Shown here: positions 1 through 5,057 of the stretch, in pieces
Numbering within the stretch: position 1 is the stretch's first letter
How the letters are laid out: each line of letters begins with the position of its first letter
Source of the DNA: UBA2979 sp963694535
Lineage (GTDB): Bacteria; Chloroflexota; Dehalococcoidia; UBA2979
NCBI GenBank assembly: GCA_963694535.1
Contig: CAVODE010000091.1
Location: forward strand, 1-6,632
Direction: 5' to 3'
DNA: 6,632 nt
Made by a program: the position numbers and the translations under genes
Notes under the pieces: generated by a model
What the model was told of the DNA's origin: nothing
Databases searched by the model: none
What the model saw: the letters and a program-made list of their open reading frames with translations, nothing else

Positions 1-2
1 AC

Positions 3-12
3 TGGTCGACCA
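3..12. promoter_or_regulatory. 10-bp palindrome upstream of the DUF4198 gene, possible operator
   Basis: TGGTCGACCA is a perfect 10-bp inverted repeat about 70 bases before the start codon at 82. Between it and the gene lies an AT-rich stretch with a weak promoter-like pair: TTGAAA at 19-24 and TAATAG at 41-46, 16 bases apart. The palindrome could bind a dimeric repressor. It resembles the half-sites of FadR-type operators but lacks the central base of that site, so no regulator is assigned. A palindrome this short can also occur by chance. Confidence 0.25.
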
Positions 13-81
13 TCAATTTTGAAATAAAATAATCAAACAATAATAGAGTTAGACCATACAAACCTACAGGAGAGAGAAAGG

Positions 82-912
82 ATGGATTTTAGAAAATTAA
101 CTATGGCGGCAATTGCCTGTTCAGTTGTTACGGCGGCCTCACCAGTACTGGCGCATGAGATGTTTCTGGTTGCTCAGGAATACGAAACAACGTCAAACTC
201 TGATCAAGTTATGCGTCTTATCAATGGAACGTTTGACAAGAGTGAAAACAGCATCGGCCGGGAGCGCATGGCCAATGTCAGCATAATCTCCGATGGAAGT
301 GTTACAACACCTCTCGAAGATGCCTGGTTCGATGATGAAGTGTCTTCTTACCTCAATTATAAAGTTGAAGATGCGGGTACGTATGCCGTTGGGGTTTCCA
401 CTCGCCCTAGTGTGATCACAATGTCAGCAGAAGATTTTACCGGCTACCTTGTACATGAAGGTTTGACGGATACATTAGCGGCATTTGAAAGTGACAACAC
501 ACTCACTGAAGTTAGCGAGCGTTACTCCAAGCATGTCCGCGCAATTGTGCAGGTAGGGGACAAGAGGACAGATGACTTTTCTCAGGAGTTTGATTATCCA
601 GTAGAGATAATTCTTGATCAAAACCCCTACGAACTGAGGTTTGGTGACGAAATCGGGTTTCGCGTGTTGTATCAAGGTAAGCCAGCTGCCAACCAGATTG
701 CACGTGCAAGTTATGAAGGTTTTCATGGTCACGATGATTCGGGTGGTCATATTAATGCCTTCAATTTACGCACGGACAGCGATGGCCGGGCCAGCTTTAT
801 GTTGAGCAATAAAGCGATTTGGTACATTTCATTAATCCACATGGAGAAAGTTGACGAAACTGATGCTGACTATGAGTCCAACTGGGCGACCGTAACTTTC
901 GAAGTAGATTAA
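82..912 (+). CDS. Secreted DUF4198-family protein, putative periplasmic metal-binding protein
   Basis: A 276-residue protein with a Sec signal peptide: a basic start (MDFRK), a hydrophobic stretch at about 7-22 and a cleavage site after VLA at 22-24. The mature protein would begin HEMFL, with histidine 25 as the new N-terminus. This signal-then-His-Glu start, the two beta-rich halves and the closing pattern around WYISLIHM (247-254) and YESNWATVTFEV (264-275) fit the DUF4198 family, relatives of NikM-like periplasmic parts of metal uptake systems. Loop 215-223 (HGHDDSGGH) adds three histidines. The family suggests metal binding or delivery, but no transporter, TonB receptor or metal enzyme gene lies beside it, so the substrate is unknown. 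AGGAGAG at 68-74 is a good ribosome binding site seven bases before the ATG. The gene is alone on its strand and ends 138 bases before a tRNA fragment, so it may be cargo of an integrated element. Confidence 0.88.
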   Translation: MDFRKLTMAAIACSVVTAASPVLAHEMFLVAQEYETTSNSDQVMRLINGTFDKSENSIGRERMANVSIISDGSVTTPLEDAWFDDEVSSYLNYKVEDAGTYAVGVSTRPSVITMSAEDFTGYLVHEGLTDTLAAFESDNTLTEVSERYSKHVRAIVQVGDKRTDDFSQEFDYPVEIILDQNPYELRFGDEIGFRVLYQGKPAANQIARASYEGFHGHDDSGGHINAFNLRTDSDGRASFMLSNKAIWYISLIHMEKVDETDADYESNWATVTFEVD

Positions 913-931
913 GTTCATACAGCGTTAAAAT

Positions 932-1005
932 TTGCCCCACAGAAAAACTAATGCCGCGCTATATATAGCCTTCAAAGCCACTCATATATGTATTGCTTGG
1001 GGCAA
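932..1005. repeat. Nested palindromes downstream of the DUF4198 gene
   Basis: TTGCCCCA at 932-939 is exactly complementary to TGGGGCAA at 998-1005, enclosing 58 bases. Inside are a perfect 12-bp palindrome, GCTATATATAGC (958-969), and an 8-bp palindrome, CATATATG (983-990). The right arm is followed by ATTATTTC, a weak T-rich tail. In RNA this could fold as a branched structure ending the upstream transcript. In DNA it could be a protein-binding or recombination site next to the tRNA fragment. The large enclosed loop makes a simple intrinsic terminator unlikely. Confidence 0.35.
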
Positions 1006-1017
1006 TTATTTCAGTAA

Positions 1018-1048
1018 GTAGTTGACTTATATAAGGTTAATCGACTAC
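1018..1048. repeat. Inverted repeat abutting the tRNA fragment
   Basis: GTAGTTGA (1018-1025) pairs with TCGACTAC (1041-1048) over 8 bp with one G-T wobble. The space between contains the perfect 10-bp palindrome CTTATATAAG (1026-1035). The repeat ends two bases before the sequence becomes tRNA-like at 1051, on the side where the 5' half of a tRNA would be expected. That position suits a binding site for an integrase or excision factor next to the crossover core. TTGACT at 1022-1027 also resembles a -35 box, but no convincing -10 follows. Confidence 0.35.
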
Positions 1049-1050
1049 AT

Positions 1051-1103
1051 GTAGGTGGCTTCGAACCACTTGGTCGGGGGTTCGAATCCCTCCGGGTGCA
1101 CCA
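1051..1103 (+). other. tRNA-Arg(UCG) 3' fragment, probable attachment site of an integrated element
   Basis: The sequence is an exact tRNA 3' portion. The anticodon stem GGTGG (1054-1058) pairs with CCACT (1066-1070) around the loop CTTCGAA, giving anticodon TCG (1061-1063), which reads the arginine codon CGA. A five-base variable loop (1071-1075) follows. The T-stem GGGGG (1076-1080) pairs with CCCTC (1088-1092) around TTCGAAT. Then come the acceptor strand CGGGTGC (1093-1099), discriminator A and encoded CCA (1101-1103). The matching 5' acceptor strand and D-arm are absent: the preceding bases are AT-rich and unrelated. GTA at 1051-1053 fits tRNA positions 24-26, so identity probably starts there. 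Tyrosine recombinases that insert into tRNA genes leave such a displaced 3' end at the far side of the element. The element would then lie to the left, with the intact tRNA further left. A decayed duplicate of the tRNA gene is the alternative. Confidence 0.8.
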
Positions 1104-1137
1104 TTTTCAATCGGCTGTAGCGATTTGGCTAAATGCA

Positions 1138-1166
1138 ATTCACCCACCAATTTACGATTCACCCAC
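1138..1166. repeat. Pair of 10-bp direct repeats beside the tRNA fragment, possible integrase arm sites
   Basis: ATTCACCCAC occurs at 1138-1147 and again at 1157-1166. The starts are 19 bases apart, close to two helical turns, so both copies face the same side of the DNA. The similarity extends slightly: CCACCAA after the first copy, CCACTAA after the second. They lie 35 bases beyond the encoded CCA. Paired short direct repeats flanking a core site are typical of arm-type sites bound by tyrosine integrases. No integrase gene is in view, so the assignment rests on position and spacing alone. Confidence 0.4.
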
Positions 1167-1199
1167 TAAATAACATCAAGATTGCCCGATGATGAAGTG

Positions 1200-1319
1200 T
1201 TATTGCTTTAAAACCTTTGCTATTTTCTCGCCACTTCTGCCCACCACATAACCGCCAAGACCTATTTGCAAAAGCGACCACGCCTCAACTCTCAAAAAAT
1301 CCCGACAAAACCCCAATTC
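1200..1319 (-). pseudogene. Remnant of a phage holin gene (3TM-type), C-terminal end only
   Basis: On the minus strand an open stretch of 39 codons ends in TAA at 1200-1202. It is bounded upstream by an in-frame TGA at 1320-1322. Its last 30 residues (from 1289 down) run from VEAW through LLQIGLGGYVVGRS to EKIAKVLKQ. To my memory this matches the ending of 3TM-type phage holins, whose last membrane helix is followed by a GGY-x-x-GRS-x-EK signature and a basic tail. A full holin of this class is several times longer with two further membrane helices. The sequence beyond 1320 has stops and does not encode them, and no start codon or ribosome binding site is present. I therefore call it a truncated relic of prophage DNA. 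The similarity is from recall, over a short stretch, and needs a search. Confidence 0.45.
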
Positions 1320-1335
1320 TCAGATACGCCGACCC

Positions 1336-1370
1336 TACCCCGGGGGTACCCCCCCCTTTTGTCAGAAGGG
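1336..1370. repeat. C/G-rich overlapping palindromes, possible phage packaging (cos-like) relic
   Basis: Three symmetric elements are packed together. CCCCGGGG (1338-1345) overlaps the perfect 12-bp palindrome GGGGGTACCCCC (1342-1353), which runs into a block of eight C. A small hairpin follows, CCCTT (1354-1358) with AAGGG (1366-1370) around a seven-base loop. The surrounding DNA is AT-rich, so the block stands out in composition. Next to a holin-like relic it might be what is left of a phage cohesive-end or terminase-binding region. It could instead be part of a transcription termination region for the ligase gene ending at 1476, though no U-run follows on that strand. Confidence 0.3.
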
Positions 1371-1415
1371 ACTCCTGCTCTACCTAGTATTACTAATGTA
1401 CGTGAATGAATTCGG

Positions 1416-1427
1416 ATTTCATGAAAT
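1416..1427. repeat. 12-bp palindrome downstream of the ligase gene
   Basis: ATTTCATGAAAT is a perfect 12-bp inverted repeat with no loop, about 50 bases past the stop codon of the ligase gene on the minus strand. It lacks the GC-rich stem and T-run of an intrinsic terminator. It may be an operator-like site or chance in AT-rich DNA. The rest of 1371-1475 shows no gene. Confidence 0.25.
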
Positions 1428-1475
1428 GACATAAAATATAAGTCAGCAGCCCTCTTCGCCCGCTCGTTGATTTAT

Positions 1476-3158
1476 TCAGCTTACTACTTCCTTTAGTTCG
1501 GCGGACATAGTTTCACGCATCTCAATCTTGCGGATTTTTCCCGTGACCGTCATCGGAAATTCTTTAACGAACCTAATATATCGTGGGATTTTAAAATGGG
1601 TAATCTGGCCTTCACAGAATTTACGAATCTCTTGATCAGTAGCCGACTGCCCATCTTTGAGCTGAATCCAAACACACACCTCTTCACCCATTTTTTCGTC
1701 GGGCACACCAAATACTTGAGCCTCGCTAATTTTTGGGTGGGTATATAGGAAGTCCTCTATCTCGCGTGGGTAAATATTTTCTCCGCCACGAATAAGCATA
1801 TCCTTAATTCGACCTGTGATTTTAACATAACCAAACTCGTCCATAGTCGCCAAATCGCCGGAGTGAAGCCATCCGTCGATAATAGTTTCATTAGTGCGCT
1901 GCTCATCATCCCAGTAACCCTTCATCACCGAGTACCCGCGAGTACAAATTTCTCCTTGCTCCCCAATTGCTAACACTCTGTCATGCTCATCGACGATCTT
2001 GATTTCAACGTAAGGAATTGCCCGCCCTACTGTCTGCGTACGATTTTCCAAAGTGTCATCAGGTAGCGTCATATGATTAATTGGGCTCACTTCAGTTTGA
2101 CCGTAACCAATGACCACACTACTCATATTTAAATCGCCAATAATCCTATTCATTAGCTCTTCAGCACAGGGAGCACCCGCAATAATGCCAGTGCGCAAAG
2201 TAGAGACATCGTATTTATTAAACCCGGGTGAATCTAACTGCGTAACAAACATAGTCGGCACGCCGTGTAACCCTGTGCACTTTTCCTCTTCAACTGTCGC
2301 TAGAGTACTTTCTGCGTCAAATGCTTCGCCCGGAAAAACCATAGTCGCTCCAGATGTAACACAGGCCAACACGCCCAAAACCATCCCAAAACAATGATAT
2401 AACGGGACGGGAATACATAACTTGTCTCGCTCCGTCAATTGCATACCCTGTGCGCTGTTCCAACCATTGTTCAGGATATTGCAATGACTAAGAGTCGCAC
2501 CTTTTGGCTGCCCTGTGGTACCACTTGTGAACTGAATATTAATCGCGTCATCGGGTCTCAGTTCAACGTGCAAGCACTCAAGACGCTGCCGCTCGCTCTC
2601 ACCGCCCAAGCTACAAACATCGTCAAAATTAAGCATGCCTGCAGACTCTTGTGTACCCATTCGGATCACCAGCTCCAAGTGAGGTAACTTTGCCGACTTT
2701 AAAGTACCTGCTTGGCTATGCTTCAATTCAGGTGCAAGCTCGTTTAGCATAGTCAGATAGTCGCTACTTTTGAATTTCTCAGCGGTAATGATTGCCTTGC
2801 ACGAAGCCTTGTTTAGTGCATATTCCAATTCATAGAGCCTATACGCTGGATTAATGCACACCATGATTGCGCCTATTCGCGCGGTTGCCAGTTGAGTCAT
2901 CACCCATTCAATCGAACTCGGCCCCCAAATACCCACGCGATCACCAGGCTTAAGCCCTAAAGCCAATAGACCAACCGATAGACGATCAACTTGTTCATAG
3001 AGCTCTTGGTAGCTCCATCGAATACCCTGATGCTTAACTATAATCGCGTGGCCATCTGGATTCCCTTTGGCTACTCTTTCAAAACAGCTGCCAATCGTTT
3101 CATAAAGCAACTGTCCGTTACCTTCGCCGATAAAGTAACTCTTTTTCAGTTTTTGCAT
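1476..3158 (-). CDS. Acyl-CoA synthetase (AMP-forming), ACSF2/FadD-like
   Basis: A 560-residue member of the adenylate-forming (ANL) superfamily. It would activate a carboxylic acid with ATP to the acyl-adenylate and transfer it to coenzyme A in the cytoplasm. All key motifs are intact: the phosphate-binding loop FTSGTTGQPKG (210-220), PLYHCFG (252-258), the adenine-site motif GYGQTE (351-356), SGDL with the ribose-binding aspartate (433-436), the hinge region GRIKDMLIRGGENIYPREIE (449-468), and the C-terminal PMTVTGK motif with probable catalytic lysine 541. Length and motif spelling fit medium-chain ACSF2-like and FadD-like ligases. Substrate chain length, or an aromatic or cyclic acid, cannot be read from the sequence. 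AGAGGGA at 3165-3171 supports the ATG at 3158. The gene is last of three on this strand, 327 bases after the serine hydrolase gene, so it may have its own promoter. No acyl-CoA dehydrogenase or other beta-oxidation gene is in the window. Confidence 0.96.
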   Translation of the reverse strand: MQKLKKSYFIGEGNGQLLYETIGSCFERVAKGNPDGHAIIVKHQGIRWSYQELYEQVDRLSVGLLALGLKPGDRVGIWGPSSIEWVMTQLATARIGAIMVCINPAYRLYELEYALNKASCKAIITAEKFKSSDYLTMLNELAPELKHSQAGTLKSAKLPHLELVIRMGTQESAGMLNFDDVCSLGGESERQRLECLHVELRPDDAINIQFTSGTTGQPKGATLSHCNILNNGWNSAQGMQLTERDKLCIPVPLYHCFGMVLGVLACVTSGATMVFPGEAFDAESTLATVEEEKCTGLHGVPTMFVTQLDSPGFNKYDVSTLRTGIIAGAPCAEELMNRIIGDLNMSSVVIGYGQTEVSPINHMTLPDDTLENRTQTVGRAIPYVEIKIVDEHDRVLAIGEQGEICTRGYSVMKGYWDDEQRTNETIIDGWLHSGDLATMDEFGYVKITGRIKDMLIRGGENIYPREIEDFLYTHPKISEAQVFGVPDEKMGEEVCVWIQLKDGQSATDQEIRKFCEGQITHFKIPRYIRFVKEFPMTVTGKIRKIEMRETMSAELKEVVS

Positions 3159-3485
3159 ACTTTATCCCTCTTATGTTTAATCCGCACAACTCACATAAAT
3201 TAATTTATTTAATGACAACGCTAACTTTCTTGGCTCAACATCTAAACCTAGTTAAACGACTTAACCTTCGTCATTATTTGCAAGATAACGTCACTGAGAA
3301 GCATTTCTATTGAATGATAATTCTTCAATAACAGTGTGCCTAAACGGATCAACATCAAAGCCAGAGTTGTTTCTCCGTTCGTGACGGGAAACTAATCGGT
3401 ATGCGGATACATTTTTAGCTTATACCTACTACCCGGCCACCCAAAGCTTCAATTTCCAAGACTGTGTGATGGCTCTTAACATAGA
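3159..3485. other. Intergenic region upstream of the acyl-CoA ligase gene
   Basis: This 327-base AT-rich gap carries no coding sequence I can support. It should hold the promoter of the ligase gene (minus strand) and the end of the serine hydrolase transcript. Visible structures are an imperfect hairpin at 3369-3392 (GTTTC/CCG against CGG/GAAAC with one bulged T and a seven-base loop), a 7-bp hairpin at 3308-3330 (TATTGAA with TTCAATA, nine-base loop) and a 5-bp hairpin at 3251-3265. None is followed by a clear T-run on the minus strand. I found no confident -35/-10 pair and no known fatty-acid regulator site. Confidence 0.5.
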
Positions 3486-4928
3486 TCACTGCGGGAGAAT
3501 CGCCTTCAAAACTTCTCGGGTCAGGTCCCACGGATCGAATCCTTGCTTCCCATAGTCAAGGCCGCGGCGCACAATAACGGTGTCATGCGACGGCACAATT
3601 ACGACGTACTGCCCTCGATTTCCCGCGGCCATGTACGCCATTTTGGGCACGTCAGTCCTGTCGTCAGGAACCAACACAAAATGTCCGCCATAATCACTTC
3701 CCCGACTGGCTGCCGACGGCGCGGGTGTTCGTACGAACCTGATCCAATCTTTTGACAACAAACGCTCACCCAGCCAGGTGCCGCCTTGTGCATACAGAAG
3801 ACCAAGGCGCGCAAGGTCTCGCGCAGTGGTGTACACCTGACTGCTCAGAATGAAGTCGCCGAAGCGATCCGTGCTAGCGAGCGTGTTACGCATCCCTATG
3901 CGATCAAACAAAGCCATACGTGGAAATTCAGCATAGACCTTTGGATCTGCGAGTGCCTGTTTCATAGCGAATACGGCGAGTAAGGTGTCATAGTTCTGGT
4001 ATTCCCAGTGTGTGCCTGGCGCTCTTATCAAAGCACGGTCACGTGCATTGTCGGCCGAACTCGCACCAGCCCAATAAGCCACACCAGACCCAGTTGCATA
4101 CTCCATGTTGAAATTATCAACCGGATAAAGTCCACTAGACATATTAAGGACATTTCGCAGCGTAATGGCGTTACGTGGGTCATCATCGTGCCCATCAACA
4201 TCAGGTAGCCATTGAATCCCAAGTGATTCATCAAGTTTGAGACGACCGTCGTCAACTAGAATACCAATCAACGTGGATACAATACTTTTCGCGGCTGAAT
4301 AGCTACGTGTTCGTGTCATCATGTCCACACCGTCTGCATAACGTTCGAGAATGATCTGTCCTTTATGCACGACAATCAGGCTTATCGTATCTTGCTCCTC
4401 TGTTTCACGATGCCATGCCCAGTCGGAGGCTGCCCCTAACGCCGCCCAGTCAATATTTTTAGGTCGATTTTTGGCTTCAATAACGTCGCCCATTGGCCAA
4501 GGGGTGCTAGCAGGATCAGAATCAGGATACGGAAGATTCAGTTTCGGTAAATCATCTATATCGGCAAACGTTTGATGCGGCGCCATGACGACGCACCCGA
4601 CACCCTGTCGAAATGCAGCGCGAATTATCGTTCCCGACTCTGGTCCACCGATCGCAACAGCTTTTCGCTCACGGTCTATCAGATATTCGCCACCCTCAAT
4701 CGTACCAACTGGAACTGCCAAGTAAGCCAGCTCCTGATCGAAAATTTGCTTCAAACTTCGATCAGAAGTAAATAGGCCATTGCATGTCAGTACCGCTTGT
4801 ATGCCGTTCCGAATCGTCGTGCGGTTCTCCGTGAAATAATCAAAGTTCTCGACCTGCTCCGCCTGAGATGTGCAGGTGATCAGTAACACCATTGTCAAGG
4901 CAAGATGAGAGGCGACAATAATACGCAT
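3486..4928 (-). CDS. Secreted serine hydrolase, beta-lactamase family (class C / 6-aminohexanoate hydrolase-like)
   Basis: A 480-residue protein with an N-terminal signal peptide: hydrophobic about 3-19, probable cleavage after SQA at 21-23, so periplasmic or exported. A cysteine at 18-19 within LITC is a poor lipobox because threonine precedes it. Residues about 45-115 form a small N-terminal domain with two cysteines (C49 and C112 region) that could form a disulfide. The beta-lactamase/penicillin-binding fold follows from about 165. The catalytic SxxK motif is S211-A-A-K214, the second motif is Y310-Q-N312 and the third active-site strand is near AAGNRGQ (434-440). These features fit esterases, amidases and the nylon-oligomer hydrolase NylB group more than true beta-lactamases. 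The actual substrate is unknown and antibiotic resistance should not be assumed. GGAGA at 4935-4939 supports the ATG at 4928. The gene lies 129 bases after the MFS gene on the same strand, suggesting a shared role with the transporter. Confidence 0.93.
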   Translation of the reverse strand: MRIIVASHLALTMVLLITCTSQAEQVENFDYFTENRTTIRNGIQAVLTCNGLFTSDRSLKQIFDQELAYLAVPVGTIEGGEYLIDRERKAVAIGGPESGTIIRAAFRQGVGCVVMAPHQTFADIDDLPKLNLPYPDSDPASTPWPMGDVIEAKNRPKNIDWAALGAASDWAWHRETEEQDTISLIVVHKGQIILERYADGVDMMTRTRSYSAAKSIVSTLIGILVDDGRLKLDESLGIQWLPDVDGHDDDPRNAITLRNVLNMSSGLYPVDNFNMEYATGSGVAYWAGASSADNARDRALIRAPGTHWEYQNYDTLLAVFAMKQALADPKVYAEFPRMALFDRIGMRNTLASTDRFGDFILSSQVYTTARDLARLGLLYAQGGTWLGERLLSKDWIRFVRTPAPSAASRGSDYGGHFVLVPDDRTDVPKMAYMAAGNRGQYVVIVPSHDTVIVRRGLDYGKQGFDPWDLTREVLKAILPQ

Positions 4929-4976
4929 GTTAATTCTCCAAACGCTACTTTGATTTAAAACCGATCGTTGATAACT

Positions 4977-5003
4977 TGATGTGGTGCGTGCGCTCCCACA
5001 TCA
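4977..5003. promoter_or_regulatory. 8-bp inverted repeat between the MFS and serine hydrolase genes
   Basis: TGATGTGG (4977-4984) is exactly complementary to CCACATCA (4996-5003) around an eleven-base loop. It lies about 50 bases upstream of the serine hydrolase start on the minus strand and about 55 bases past the MFS stop. No T-run follows on either strand, so an intrinsic terminator is doubtful. It fits an operator for a dimeric regulator with spaced half-sites, or a hairpin in the leader or between two cistrons of one mRNA. Confidence 0.4.
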
Positions 5004-5057
5004 CAGAATACACTAAGGAAAACCTTCACACGCCGGAACTGCCGCATGTTGCGACGA

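Noticed and set aside
475..750. Minus-strand reading frames opposite the DUF4198 gene
   Set aside because: They have no ribosome binding site, unlikely composition and full overlap with a well-supported gene.
1026..1103. A complete tRNA gene ending at 1103
   Set aside because: The acceptor strand CGGGTGC needs GCACCCG and a D-arm about 27 to 50 bases upstream; that stretch is AT-rich and matches neither.
2170..2180. GCACCCG, the missing 5' acceptor strand of the tRNA fragment
   Set aside because: It lies inside the ligase coding sequence with no D-arm after it; another copy near 4590 lies in the hydrolase gene. Both are chance heptamers.
3369..3392. Intrinsic terminator for the serine hydrolase gene
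   Set aside because: The hairpin has a bulge and no T-run on the minus strand, so it is noted only as structure in the intergenic region.
3543..4775. Several plus-strand frames opposite the serine hydrolase gene
   Set aside because: They are short, lack recognisable domains or start signals and are shadows of the hydrolase coding strand.
4872..4928. Lipoprotein signal in the serine hydrolase (LITC at residues 16-19)
   Set aside because: Threonine at the position before cysteine is atypical for a lipobox; cleavage after SQA by signal peptidase I fits better.
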